A stretch of 64,000 nt of DNA from Gonapodya prolifera JEL478 (GCA_001574975.1 KQ965870.1:1-64000); one strand, 5' to 3'; shown: positions 21,785-34,052, counted from the stretch's first letter. The notes: generated from the letters alone by a model not told the origin. Numbers and translations: made by a program.

Positions 21785-23453
21785 ATGACACAGGGACGCC
21801 GTCTGGTCAACAAATCCACCGGGTGGGTGCTGAGCTCGCCGCATCGCAGGGCTAGTCTCGAGAATAACGACTGGGCAATCGTTCCGTTAGTCAAGGTCGG
21901 ATCTGCTTCATTTCTGGGTGAGTTAAACCACACAGACAACCAGATCGTCTTACCAACTGGATATGAACCCGCACGATCTCAGAGCGGCGCAGGGTATCGG
22001 CGCAGCTGCAGCGAGAGCCTTCGCGAAGGAGGGCGGTCGCGTTGTCATCAGCGACCTTGCTGACAAGACAAAGCTCGGTGAAGCCGTCGTCGCGGAACTA
22101 CAGAAGCTTGGCTCGACTGAATCGTTCTTCCTCACGTTGGGTGGGTTCATATTGCGCAACGTTGTTGAAGTCAAGTCGCTCAAAGGAGTTCCTGCAGACG
22201 TCACCAAGGAGGACCAATGGGTCGCGGCGTACGAGGAAATCGAGAAGAGGTTTGGCACGGGGATCGATGTTCTCGTGAGTCTTTCATCGAAGTGGTCTTT
22301 GGTTCCGTTCGAGAGTGTTGATGCCTGCACCCCACGACAAAGGTCAACAATGCCGGAGTCTTCTTTGAAGAAGGAAAGCTGGAAGATCTGTCCTTGGATC
22401 GCTTCAAATTTGTGCAGGGCGTTAACGTGGAGGGTGTTTTCCTTGGTGAGTGTGTTTGGGTTCCGATAGTGATGTGTGTTGTGTTGATTGCTGTTTTTCA
22501 AGGCACAAAACACGGAATCAAAAACAGTGAGAGCGGGCACTCGTTTTGTCCCTAAACGCGACTAATTTCACGAGAATTCCATCCCTCCCAGTGAGGAAGA
22601 ACAATGCGACCGAAAGCAAGAGCATCATCAACCTTTCCAGTGTCGCCGGTCTGATTGGAACTGCAGGATACCCTGCCTGTGAGTGGCCCGATGGTTATCA
22701 CTCTTCTTTTCTCTTGTTTTCAACTATGCAATCATCCTTCAGATCATACTTCCAAAGGTATGCGGCGCACCTCCCAAAAGCATTGCACGATAATGGACGT
22801 TGCACTCTTTGCCAGGTGCTGTTCGACTCTTCACCAAGTCGTCTGCCATGTATTGCGCAGCGGAGAAGTTGAACAGTTGGTACTTTCCTTGGGTTGGCGA
22901 GGCTCTGATTCACTAACGTACCCGATTTCCAAATCACAGTTCGAGTGAATTCCGTTCATCCGGGACTCATCAACACCCCGTAAGTTACACCTTTGGTGTA
23001 CGTGCGAAATGGGTCTCTGACGAAGAAACGAATGTACAGGCTGTGGACCGATGGGCTCGGAGGAAAGCCAAGCGTCGACGCATATGGTGGTAAGGAGGGC
23101 ATTGACCAAACTTTCGCAGCGGTGAGTCGGGCCCATCTTTCCAGCTTGCACAAATACTAAACATGCCTCTTTCTTTCCAAGGCGACTCCGTTGGGCAGGG
23201 GGGGAACGGCCGAAGACGTCGCGAGTTCGCTTTTGTATTTGGCAACCGAAGGTGGGGCTTTTTGAGCAATTTTTTCGCCCTCACGGCATTCTAACTGTCC
23301 TTTCTACTGGCACGGCTTTGACGGCTTCGTTCAGAGAGCTCATTTATGACTGGTAAGTGATGGTCACGACGTTGCGATATGTATGTCGCTCATAATGATG
23401 CACCCCAACAAGGATCCGAATTGGTCGTCGATGGTGGTTTTGTTGCACAATAG
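21785..23453 (+). CDS. Short-chain dehydrogenase/reductase (SDR)
   Basis: A multi-exon SDR whose 3' two-thirds are clear. Visible blocks: AQGIGAAAARAFAKEGGRVV (glycine motif and first helix), VPADVTKEDQWVAAYEEIEK, IDVLVNNAGVFFEEGKLEDL, IINLSSVAGLIGTAGYPA, the catalytic YHTSK built from a 15-nt exon, then AMYCAAEKLN, VNSVHPGLINTPLWTDGLGG, TPLGRGGTAEDVASSLLYLA, ESSFMTG and SELVVDGGFVAQ before the stop. Catalytic Ser, Tyr and Lys are present. The substrate is unknown; the sequence is of the classical NAD(P)-binding type. The 5' end is unsettled: ATG at 21785 (MTQGRRLVNKST) fits, but I could not join it cleanly to the TGxxxGIG region, and an ATG at 21963 (MNPHDLRAAQGIG) is the alternative. Confidence 0.8.
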
Positions 23454-24199
23454 GAGTCGAGCAAATTTGTATATTGACACAAGGCCACATTTGAAATGAA
23501 ATATGAACAAAGGACAGCTTTTCTGAGGAACACGTGCATTGGCAGGCAAAACGACGGTGGGGGGAGAAGACACGAAAGATTCTGGCGAAGACAAGGACAT
23601 GGAACGTTAGACGCTTAGAGTCTGACGACTCCTTGCCACTGATGGCATCAACAAGGTCAGCATTCTGGGAAACCACTACGAATCCCAATCAGAAATCGAC
23701 ACAAATTGTGTTCAGATGTCCCTATCTGTTTGAATGTCATCACTCCGCCTCCTCCTCTGCGCATTCCTCGCCGTGCAGGGCACTCACTTGTTATCACTCC
23801 GCCTCCTCCTCACGCCGTCGTGGGGGAGTGGACTCACTTGTGATCGTAGTTGTTGAAAGGAAAAAGTGTGACCGCAGTTGATATGGGACATGGGCCAGGG
23901 ACTTCCTGAAATGCATATGCTAAATGATAAAATAATACCCAATGTATTCGTCTGTTAGGTCCTTTTCTCAGCGAAGAAGAGTGGACGTCCGTCTGTTTTT
24001 CCACATTTGTTGTGGGACATATTCCAAATCGGGAAACCACCGCAAATCACAATATTGCACTTGGTTGGCACCCGGGAGGGCCGGAGGAAGTCCACGCTGC
24101 GGAAAAAAGACTAGTGGTGCTGGTGAGCGCAGGACCGCTTTTCTTTGCAGAGAATCGCAGAATGACTTCCCTGGTGTTTTTGGAAACAAGTTCGGGGGG
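23454..24199. other. Intergenic, short direct duplication only
   Basis: About 745 bases with no supported gene. The string atcactccgcctcctcctc occurs twice, at about 23739 and 23796, each followed within some 35 bases by actcacttgt, a short local duplication. Upstream region of the mucin-like gene. Confidence 0.5.
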
Positions 24200-27100
24200 A
24201 TGGCCCACATACCCAAACGTCGACGCCGATGGGTGGCTACACTGGCGGTGCTCACGCTACTTGCTGCCCTCACCGTGGCCGCCGCCGCGCCATCCGCCAC
24301 GGGCGTGAAGGTCAAGCATGAAGGTGTCGGGGAAACCGGCCATGACCCCCTTGCTTCAGAACGAAACCTTGCCGCCAGAGACTTCAACTGGGATTGGTGC
24401 TTCCTCTTTGGCTATCTCTACGATGACCGGTGTTACAGGACAACCACAACCACAACGTGCGGTTTCTTGGTGCTCACTTCCTTTCATGCTGTCATCTCAC
24501 GCCCCCGCTCTTTTTCTTCAGGCGACGGACTACCACTCAAACGTAAGTTTTGGACCTTGCACTCCCGTCGTGGAATCGTTGATTAATTCGGATGTTGGCA
24601 ATCGTTCAAGCAGCCGGACCACAACGTAAGTTCACTAGTGACCAGGATCACTTTCGCACCACGAATGTCAATCGTTTTCCTTTTCTAGGCCGACCACCAC
24701 GACCACTCGTACCACGAGGTTCGCTCTTGCACCCCCGCTGTGATTTTGAGGCCCAAATAATCCGTTCTTCCCAATACGCAGTTTTACCACCACGCGCTCC
24801 ACCACACAAACGACCCAGACAACCACCAGGACCCAAACGTCGACATTGACAACGACGGCGACACCGACGACGTCGCGGACAACCTCGGCGACCCCGACAA
24901 CCACTTTTACCACTTCCGAAACACTCACAACCCCACGAACGACCTCTGAGACACCCACGACCACGCTCACGACAAGCGCAACTGCCACTACCTCGTTGAC
25001 AACCTCTGAGACGGCCACGACCACCGCCACCACATCAGAAACAATGACGACTACAGAGACCACGACGTGAGTTGAGCGCATGTAGTTTTACTGTGCGCCA
25101 AACTGTGAACAAGTTTTGTGCATTTCCGCAGAAAAACTCTCACAACGACGATTACAACCTCAGAGACTCCCACAACGACGATTACGACCTCAGAGACGCC
25201 CACAACTACCGCTACGACGTCAGAGACGGCCACAACCTCCGCCACAACGTCAGAGACTGCCACAACCTCCGCTACGACGTCAGAAACGGCCACAACCTCC
25301 GTTACAACGTCAGAAACAGCCACAACCTCCGCTACGACGTCAGAAACGGTCACAACCTCCGCCACAACGTCAGAGACTGCCACAACCTCCGCTACGACGT
25401 CAGAAACGGCCACAACCTCCGTTACAACGTCAGAAACGGCCACAACCTCCGCCACGACGTCAGAAACGGCCACAACCTCCGTTACAACGTCAGAAACAGC
25501 CACAACCTCCGCTACGACGTCAGAAACGGCCACAACCTCCACCACGACGTCAGAGACTGCCACAACCTCCGCTACGACGTCAGAAACGGCCACAACCTCT
25601 GCTACGACGCCAGAGACTGCAACAACCTCCACTACGACGTCAGAAACAGCCACAACCTCTGCTACGACGTCAGAGACTGCAACAACCTCCGCTACGACGT
25701 CAGAGACTGCCACGGCAACGCAAACCACTTCGGAGACCGTTCCTTCCACTACGTCTCTATTGCAGACAACGGGAGTGTCCACCTCATCCACGGCAGATCT
25801 GACAACGGCCACAATTGTGGTACCCATCACTTCAGCCGAAGTGACTACCGAGGTGCAAACCACGTCTGTGGTGCCCGTCATCGTGACGACAGCTCCTGCG
25901 ATGACGTAAGTGGCGATCTGTCCGCTCTCAGCTCAGAGTCTTATTGTTGATGTCTCGTAGCGAAACCTCGGCACCCGTGGTCGTACCTGGTACCACCGTC
26001 CCTCCTCCCGAAACGAGCCCTGTTATCACCACAGCACCGCCTCCTGCGACGCTGCCACCTCTCACGTCGGCAGCTCCATCAGAGACTGTACCCGTTGCGA
26101 CAACAGTACCGGTGCCTCCGCCGACGTCTGCGCCAGCCGTAGTGACCACAGCGCCTGCGACTCCACCTCCTGTCGTGCTACCTCCGCCTGCTACTCCTCC
26201 TCCCCCTCCTACTACTGCAGTCGTTCCTGTAACACAACCTACAGTCGCTGCACCCGTTACAGCCGCACCTGTGCCGACGCAAGCATCTGTGCCAGCGGCG
26301 AGCAGCGCCCAAGCGTCTGCGAGTGCAAGCGGTGAGCATTTCATATCGATTCAAACACCAGTGTACATATTCTGAGTGTGTCGCTCGCTCAGCACCCGCT
26401 GTCTCAGCGTCCGCAAGTATACCCAGTGCTTCTGCATCGGATCTGTCCGCGAGTGCTTCCCAGGCGTCTGCCACCCAGGCAACAGGTGAGATAGCCACCC
26501 ATCATTCGATTTTTTCTGTGACAATGACAAGAAATCTTTGGGAAGTAGCCCTGGCATCCAGTGTATCCGCCGCGACGATCGGCACGCCGACATCCAGTCC
26601 AGATGGCGCCAACGTTCAGGAAAGCCCGCCAACAAACACTCGCCTCATAGTTGGGTTGTGCGTTGGTCTTATCGGTGGGGCCGTCGTTATTGCAGCTGCT
26701 GGATTGACAGCAAAGAAGGCTGGGTAAGTGCACCTCCAGAAGGCGGAATTTCCTCATCAATTCTTAATGTATTTTCGCCAGATGGGCTGCGGGCAAAGCC
26801 ATGATGCCAGCAGCTCCACCAGCAAATCTGGAGGCGGGATCGGTTGTTGGTGGTGCAGGTGCTCCCACCGCGGTGGGTGTTCCAACAGCTGGTGGCATAC
26901 CTGCCTTTGGTAGTGCGACCGCAGGCGGAGGTGGTACTGGGGCCATCGGTGGAGCGGCTACCGCCGGAGGGGTCCCTCCAATCGGAATGACCAGTACCAG
27001 CGGCGCAGCAGCTGGCATCGCCACCGGAATGGGCAGCACCGGCGGGAGCATAGCGCCTTTAGCGACAGGGATGGGGTCCACAGCATCTGCTATACCAGGG

Positions 27101-27547
27101 GTTGCTACTGGAGTGGCTGTTGCTACAGGTGCAGCAATTGGAGCCGCAACGGCGGGAGGTGCTGCTGGGTCAGCGATGGCGAAAACAAGCTCAGGCGCAG
27201 CTACCTTGGCGACCGGAGCCTCTTCCAGCCTCGGGGCTGGTGCTGGCGGTGGCGGAGCTGGGTTTGGATCCAGCATCGCTGCGGGGCATACGGCAGGTAC
27301 CGTGGCAGCCTCAGGTATGTCGAACAGTGTGGTAGCCGCTGGGGCAAGCGGGCTAGGAGTGGCCGAAATTGCAACAATTGCTGCAGGGACTGTGGGACTG
27401 GGTGCAGCGGGCGGAGCTGCGGGCTTAGTGGCTGGTGCAGAGAGGAGACGAAGAAGTAGTCGACACGATGATAGACGGGAACCACCCGCAGAGCCATGGG
27501 ACCCTTCGACCGTGATTACGCCACTGGAAAGTCGAAGATTGAGATGA
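24200..27547 (+). CDS. Mucin-like single-pass membrane protein with 10-residue repeats
   Basis: Ten exons (24200-24456, 24522-24542, 24614-24625, 24689-24718, 24782-25066, 25132-25905, 25961-26331, 26393-26485, 26546-26723, 26782-27547) give 928 residues. A signal anchor/peptide (WVATLAVLTLLAALTVAAAA) is followed by a short Cys-containing domain (FNWDWCFLFGYLYDDRCYR). Then come about 250 residues of Thr/Ser repeats (TTSETATTSA type), a Pro/Thr/Val-rich stalk, and one membrane span (LIVGLCVGLIGGAVVIAAAG, about residue 650). The remaining 250 residues are an unusual Gly/Ala/Thr-rich tail with a basic ending (ERRRRSSRHDDRR). Three consecutive microexons (21, 12 and 30 nt) keep phase 2. Probably a heavily O-glycosylated wall or surface protein; no enzyme domain. 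Confidence 0.75.
25141..25730 (+). repeat. 30-bp in-frame tandem repeat, about 19-20 copies
   Basis: Perfect-period 30-bp units, consensus GCCACAACCTCCGCTACGACG followed by TCAGAAACG, encode T-A-T-T-S-A-T-T-S-E. Units differ by few substitutions (GCT/GTT/GCC at one codon; AAA/GAG at another), and some variants recur in pairs, a sign of unequal exchange or gene conversion in two-unit steps. Because the period is a multiple of three, other frames and the opposite strand are also open here; these are shadows. Lies wholly in exon six of the mucin-like gene. Confidence 0.9.
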
Positions 27548-27765
27548 GGGCGGAACCGTGGAACCATAATACTATTTATTAAACATATGCATATCATATA
27601 GTAATTATTATTGTCGCAAGAGTTATGGCGTTCCAACACTGCGGCACTTAACACAGTTCACACGAATGTCGGATATGGTTTTGTTGTGTTCCATCACCTC
27701 TCCACCGTCTCGATTTACGTATTACAAACACTACATCGAGAGACGACGGCTATGGTATGCTGTAC

Positions 27766-29442
27766 TCAGCGGGGTTTCAAACTTTGAATGAATTTGGGCA
27801 ACGTGTTTCGTAAAGCATGCGAAGAACCTCCCGGTGGACCTCTGCCCACCGTCACACAACGTGAAAAACAGAGTCTAACGGTCCACGATACATAAGAGTA
27901 TTGCAAGAGAACACATACCATCGAAAATATCCATGTGGTAGCTGGTTTGCGTCATCGCAGTCTCCACAGCTTTAACAACGTTGTACGACAGATTCAATTC
28001 CCTTTCCACACCCCTTTGAATGAAGCGCTGGTAAACGCTCTCAAACTCCTTGCGAAGCGAAACTGGTACTTCAGCTCCATTAGGTACCCTGGGTTATGGT
28101 ACCCACGGCTGTCCCTACATGTGTAAGACACCATCTCGTGTACTTTGTGGCGAATAGGACCGAAGTGATTCTGCCAAGCCTCTCTTCTTGACCTCTGTTC
28201 TCCCAGTAGCTTTGAAGACCTGCTTGAGCAAATCTTCGTACGCTTCACAGAACAGAACGTTCTCCCCACACAGATCACGTCCGGCAAAGTCCCGAAAATC
28301 CTTCCACAAGCCCTCTCCAAGCTGATGCCCTGTCACCAAATTCTGAAGTGACATGCCTTTATCGTGTTTGAGCATGCGCAAGTTTCGCCACCGCACCGTC
28401 CAGGCACGGTACGCAGGGTATCCACTCAATATGATCGAAGCCAATATGCCATACAGGGTCACGGGAACTATACTTGGAAAGGTGTCTGGGAGATTAGGGC
28501 GGATTTGGATTGTCACTCCATCTGGGTTGCAAAGGTGGATCAGGTGAGGTAAAACACTTCTAAGAGCTCAGAAATCTTACAGAGGGCCATGAACAGAGCA
28601 AGGGCGACTTGTTCCGCGATATATTCCGTTGCCATGCGTTTCCCGTCTCGGATTGATCGAAGGACTGCCACAAAGAATGGGCAAATGGCGAATGCATTCA
28701 CAGCCAGCAACACTCTTGGAAAATAGTATGGTCCACTACCCTGGTCGCACATACTGTCACTCGGGGCTAGTACCAATGTCGGTACACAAAGAAGGATGGT
28801 CACTCCAACGAGCATTACAGCAAACAGCTTCCAGAGTGCTTTTCTTTCCAGCCACGCCCGCTTTTGAATGATTATCAACCGTGCCGCATGCGCTATCGAG
28901 CTGGTTTCGTCGATGAATCCAATGCTATTCTGGTTGTCGGCATACCGCAGGATTGTACCACCAGCACGAGCCAAAATGCAAACAGCAATAGCGGCAGTCG
29001 CTGGAATGATTTACGGAGTTGGTGATGTTGCAAACGTTCAACTTCCCCCTTGTCCGACATACCCCAGTGCAGCATGAAGAATGGCAGAAAACAATAAGGC
29101 TCCCGCAAGCGAATCTCGAGGAGTAGAATGGCTGTATTGACTTCGATGTAATTGAATTGTATTCGGTGCATTCAAATGATTGGTCGTAGCTCACCTATAA
29201 CACCAGTCTGGACTGCAAATGAATGTGCTACCGTCATAGCTGGTGATCGCTGTGCGATTTTCAATACTTAAGACAATATCGACCTTCAGGCTTCATCGCA
29301 GACTTACAATCTGAATCGTCCAAGTCGGCCACATCAGCAGGAAGCCAGCCAGACACCCCAGCCAAACGATCTCGAACAGTATCCACGACAAGATACATGA
29401 TGGATTGCATTGCCCAATGTACCAGAGCTCAACAGCCTCCAT
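27766..29442 (-). CDS. Seven-transmembrane protein with C-terminal RGS domain
   Basis: Seven exons (29442-29308, 29249-29195, 29131-29063, 29000-28581, 28521-28144, 28074-27919, 27827-27766) encode 424 residues with agreeing phases. Hydrophobic spans include WILFEIVWLGCLAGFLLMW, AVQTGVIAILLLEI, ATAAIAVCILA, LFAVMLVGVTILLCVPTLVL, VLLAVNAFAICPFFVAVL, IAEQVALALFMALYG and IVPVTLYGILASIILSG, i.e. seven. From about residue 280 an RGS box is seen: MSLQNLVTGHQLGEGLWKDF, GENVLFCEAYEDLLKQVF, FESVYQRFIQRGVERELNLS, MDIFDG and TLPKFIQSLKPR. RGS domains speed GTP hydrolysis by G-alpha subunits; fused to 7TM they form receptor-type RGS proteins as in plant RGS1 and some fungi. Ligand unknown. The start is 120 bases from the divergent glycosyltransferase-like gene. 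Confidence 0.8.
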
Positions 29443-29562
29443 CGATGGGACACACAGAAAGCCGATCAGCGGGGGGGCCTTCTTGCGAAGACATCCATAC
29501 CAAGAACCTTAAAATGTGTCGTCTATGGGATAGGTTTTGAATCATGATCGACTGACTGCAAA
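29443..29562. promoter_or_regulatory. Shared promoter of 7TM-RGS and transferase-like genes
   Basis: The two divergent start codons are 120 bases apart, so transcription of both is likely linked. No known binding site recognised. Confidence 0.5.
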
Positions 29563-31282
29563 ATGAAGAAGTCCCATCCCTCAAGCATTTTCGGGGAATC
29601 CGTCCGTCGAAATATCGGTGGGCCAGGAATTGATCAAACAATGGACCCAAATCCTGCACCGACGGGCAACAGGCCGTCGGTGAGGACATTGATGCAATAC
29701 CTGGCTGTGTCGTTGATTCTTCTGTCGGCTGCCCTTGTTGGGTTCTATACATCAGATACGGGGGCGGACGTTTCCGTCGGCGTGGACTACGCCTCTCAGC
29801 AACAAGGACAGCGGGAGACTGAGGCAATCGTGCCACGATTGCCACGTCCAATCGTCGCGGCTGACTTTGAGTCGTCTGGATCCCAGCTCGTGTGGGATCC
29901 CAATTCGGGAATATCGCACCCTTCCCAATCGCTTGTCACCAAGCCAACAAAACAGCGCGTTTGGTCCGGAAAAACTCCCCCCATAACGCGCAAGAACTAT
30001 GTTCTCACACTGGCCTCCGGTTACTCGGTGCAGGACCTCTCTCCCTTCTTTCGGTCGTGGGCCCTTCGTAGCCCAGAGACCCGCATCATAGTTTTCACAG
30101 ACGAAGCGAAACTCACTCCTCAGCACCGACGTCTCTTTCGAGAGTCGAGAATCTACAAGCTCATAGATACTCCGTTGATGGAAGGTTGGGTGCCCCACAC
30201 TATGCGGATAATGGCCTGGGCAGAATGGTTTCGGCAGCGTGTTGCGGAAGAAGACGCTTCAGGAATCCCGGACGACGAATCTGAGTACGGATTCATTCTC
30301 AACGCGTGAGTATGATTTGGAAGGTCAACCGTGGAGGGGCTCCAACGAAATCCCAAAATTGTAAATGTGGTGAAACCAACTGGGAAAGTGCGGAACCGTC
30401 TTGATCTCGAGTTCTTGCAGCATTTAAAGCTGTTTCGATGAATATTCTCTCGCAACCTTTCAGGGACGTCCGCGACACCATCGTCCAGCGTGACCCTTGG
30501 CAGCAACCTGTCCTCCGTTGGATTCAAGAACGACGCGAGCGTTACAACGACCAGTACGTCGTTTTCGCTCCAGAGTGGGGTGTTGAGATCGCAACAGAAC
30601 CTACGGGGGGAAACAGGGCGTGAGTGTAAAGAGCTCGTTTGACCGACAGATCAACGATCAGTATCCGACGTTCCCTTCTCCATCTCGTTCGCCAAACTCC
30701 CCAGGTGGATCCAAGAATGCTTTGGTGACGAGGCCCTGGAAGAAATCGGTGAAAAGCCAGTATCCTGTTCCGGTGTCACTATGGGCACCTTTCGCGGTAT
30801 GGCGCAGTACTGGGCGGAGATGTGGGAGATGATGAGGGAAGGTGGATTGGCCCATAAATGCCACGGCAGAGTTGCGGCTGGTCGGTTTCGGTGACGATGT
30901 CTTCCATACAACTGCGTCTTTGCCAACTCACCCGTCCTCCGTCTTGAACTCTGTAGATCAAGGCCTTCACAATTACCTTCTCCACCACACCCTTGCACTC
31001 AATACTTCCCTCCTTGCTCCCACACCCACAGGCCCTCACTTACCTTTGCAGTATGTTGTGCCCACGTTCTTTGATTCACCTGTATACACTGCCCACTATA
31101 GTCCCCCGCTTGGGGTCAACACACGTGGAGAAGTGATTCGACCCCGTCGGGCTGAGATCAGCAGTGAAAGGGCTGGTACAGTGATCGAACTAATACACCA
31201 GTATGATAGACATGGGGAGGTGAATAAGGGGGTTAGGAAATGGTTGCGGATAGGGGGTGGGGAGAAAGGAGGTGGTCATTAA
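29563..31282 (+). CDS. Type II membrane glycosyltransferase-like protein
   Basis: Four exons (29563-30305, 30464-30619, 30705-30841, 30957-31282) encode 453 residues. One membrane span (LMQYLAVSLILLSAALVGFY, about residues 45-64) follows a short cytosolic N-terminus, so most of the protein should be lumenal or extracellular. The lumenal part reads KNYVLTLASGY, FFRSWALRSPETRIIVF, FILNADVRDTIVQRDPWQQP, NRAWIQECFGDEAL, VSCSGVTMGTFRGMAQY and, across the last intron, DQGLHNYLL. A DxRD followed by QxDP, then CSGxTxG and DQGxHN, is a motif set I know from uncharacterised GT-A-like proteins; Asp pairs would bind metal and nucleotide-sugar. Donor and acceptor unknown. Diverged paralogue at 59030-60764. 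Confidence 0.7.
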
Positions 31283-31567
31283 AAAGTAATTCAGCGTTTG
31301 TGATTGAGTATATATTGCGGAGTATGTACGTACTCCTAACATCCAAAATAGGAGATATATATACAATTAATACAATGTGTGGATGCGTTTATGCATTTTA
31401 CGAAGTGGTGTTGCTGCTCATCTCAGTTTGTGCTTTCATCATGCAATGTACGAGGGGGTCGCAAAATTGGTTGTTGAAACCGGTAGGGGTCCGCCGATCG
31501 CTTGAGGGGTCGCTGCGTCCACTACATGAGTGCGCTCGAATTGGTTACACCGCCTTTTCGGTATGTG

Positions 31568-34052
31568 TTACGATTCACCTCGCTTTGCCTGCTCGGGGAC
31601 TCTCTTCTCCGCCATCATGCCTTCTAGTTTGGAGAGGAAACTCCACAGAGTGCCCATAAGGATTTCCAATGCCTCACGTGGTGCTATGAGGAATTTGGGG
31701 AGCTCCGTTATAAGTTTGCGTGCACGAATTGCCATTCCAGCGTCGAACGTCAATCCGGCGGCAGCTGTGTGAAGAGCACCAACGAGCAGGACCATGGCGC
31801 AATTAACGAGCCTAGGCACGTTCCGCTCAGCATTCAAAACAATGATACTTCGACCCATGCGAAACTCACATATGTCCCAAGAAGAGATCCTTGATCTTCC
31901 TGATCATGGTTGTTGCACAAGGAATTTTAGAAACCATGTCCGCTAGCTCCATTGCTGCCGTCACAGATTTGACAAATGACGGAGATATGCACTTAATTGG
32001 AGCAATGTGAGATATGCACAAAAATGCACTAACAAAATGACCTCTCACTAACCCATAAACCAAGCCCTTCCCTTCCAGCACCAGCGGGAAGTATGTCCAC
32101 AACCTGATGCCTTCCTGGCTCACTTGGGCTGAGACCATATGCCAGGCCTCCGGGAAGATGGGTGGGTCCGAACATCACTGAAAATGACAGCTAGTCGATA
32201 TTGTGGCATGTTTCGAAATCGAAACAGAAATAACTTACAAGTTACTACGCCGAGGTAACAAGCGTGCAGGTAAGAAATCGTACTTTCTGGAAAGTCGCAA
32301 TCCTCCATTGCCATGTCGAATCTTCGCTTCCAGACAGCCAGGTCTTCCTCCAGCTCAGCGATTCGCATTTTGATACGCGTGCCGAGAGCACCTTCAGGCA
32401 AGCAAAACGGTAACACATTGTGACTCTCGCAGTAGGTGTGGAGGTCCTGTGCCCGACTGAAGAGGTGCCAAATCGTAAGCTCCAGTGCGATTCCGCCAAC
32501 TTTGAAAGTAGGAGTGGATGTGAAGAAAACTGAGATGGTTGGTCCATTTGATATATAATCAGTGGATTCGAGCGAGTCCAGATCCCTGACGTCGGTTTTC
32601 AAGTTAGTGCAAATCGGAGGTACTTTGACCTGTTACTCTCTTACCGATTATGGCATGGAAGCCTAATCATGTGCGATCCTTCATCACTGATCATTTTAGC
32701 ATGATTTCGAATGGCCACTGATTGTCGATCCATGAAGAACATGACCCAGAAACACCGACGATAAATCTCCTTCTGTGAGGGTGAGGCCGGCAGCCCTTCG
32801 ATAAAAGATTCGCTATGCAGACCCAGAAACTGTATCGTGCTGACGGCTTGCGAGCGGTATATATCGTTTGATTCGATCTTCCAGAACCGAAAGCAAAACC
32901 ATCAACCTTTCGTGTAGGACCTGCAATCACGAAAATGACACATACCATTAAATTTGCACCAGTAAAAATCATTGCAAAGATACAGCCTTGAAGACCAGAA
33001 AGAGAGGGCCGATCTGCATCAGCCTTAAGAAGCCGTTGGAGCCGAGGGAAAAATGTACTGCTTGCGAGTGTTCGCGCCTCCAAATTGTCGTGATGAATGG
33101 CCGCGACCGAAAGCATTCCAAAAAACAGAATCGCATCGATAGTTGGATTCAATAGGAAATGTCGTCGATCCACGATCGGAACAACAGGTGCCACTCTGGA
33201 AAAATGGACACATATTAGATCATTCAAAATTGATTGCGGGGGTAGTGGAGGTAACTGAAAGAGTTAAGATAAGGATGGAGATCACTGATGGGATCAACGT
33301 TCTCTCTCACATCATCAAAAATAGAGAGTCCGTGCCGCAAAGAGTAACTGGCTCGACTGAAAAGCTCCTCGGCAGTCTGGACGCTGATGCTTCCGATTCT
33401 GTTGCGAGGAGGCAGTGAAGAAAGATTGTTGAAGCCGAGCGAAATCTTGGGCATAGCGATGCCATGAAAGGGCGGTGCCACGTTAAGCACAATAGGGGCT
33501 CTGGCGGTCGCGCTTGACCCCGAAAAGTCGTGTTCAACCCCAGAACGAGTGGTAGGGTAGATACTCGACGGTGTAATTTGCGTTAATCCAACTCTAGGTG
33601 GTGATTCACTGGAGGAAGTTGAGAGAAGTCGCTCTGGCTCCGATCCAGAGCTGCTCGACCGTCGTTCCTCTTTTACACTGGCAAGCTCCCTAATTCGTTC
33701 GATCTCCTCGGCCGAAATTGGTATCGGTGCATCCTCCTGTGATTCATCCTGTTCGTTTACAGAACTCCCTCTTTCAAAAGCTCGGACCTTGGAGGATCGA
33801 GACCTTCCCTGCCGTCGTTCCTTCTCTCTCACAGGTGAGAATACGCAAGTGATTTCAAGCCTGGAACATCGAGCGCAAGGCTGCAGGAGTGGAGAGGGAA
33901 ATGAGCGAACAACTTTTTGGGTGACAAGAGACCACCGCCCTCACAGCAAAGCCTTCACAATGCTGTTTCCGCTTGACACAAGCGTCGCAGGTTCTTCGCA
34001 TTCGCTTCCCAGGGTTTGATGCTCGCGCAGTGTCCCTCCGTTCACCCCTCAT
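31568..34052 (-). CDS. Zn2Cys6 fungal transcription factor
   Basis: The first exon (34052 down) carries CDACVKRKQHCEGFA and, across the first intron, PCARCSRLEITC, completing a Zn(II)2Cys6 binuclear cluster. A basic, Ser/Glu-rich linker follows, then the fungal transcription-factor homology region: LNDLICVHFSRVAPVVPIVD, AILFFGMLSVAAIHHDN, and QAVSTIQFLGLHSES leading to RRCFWVMFFMDRQSVAIRN. The C-terminal exon ends ILMGTLWSFLSKLEG before the stop at 31568. At least eight exons; introns near 33303-33248 and 32940 resolve cleanly. The join near 32200-32130 (after YLHACYLG) is not settled, so the C-terminal third is approximate. Binds DNA in the nucleus; target genes unknown. Confidence 0.8.

Noticed and set aside
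25051-25950. Long open frames on the minus strand and in the other plus frames over the Thr repeat
   Set aside because: A 30-bp period divisible by three makes every frame open; only the Thr/Ser frame joins to upstream and downstream exons with matching phases.
26764-27654. 296-residue Ala/Pro-rich frame on the minus strand
   Set aside because: Mirror of the Gly/Ala tail of the mucin-like gene; no splice or motif support.
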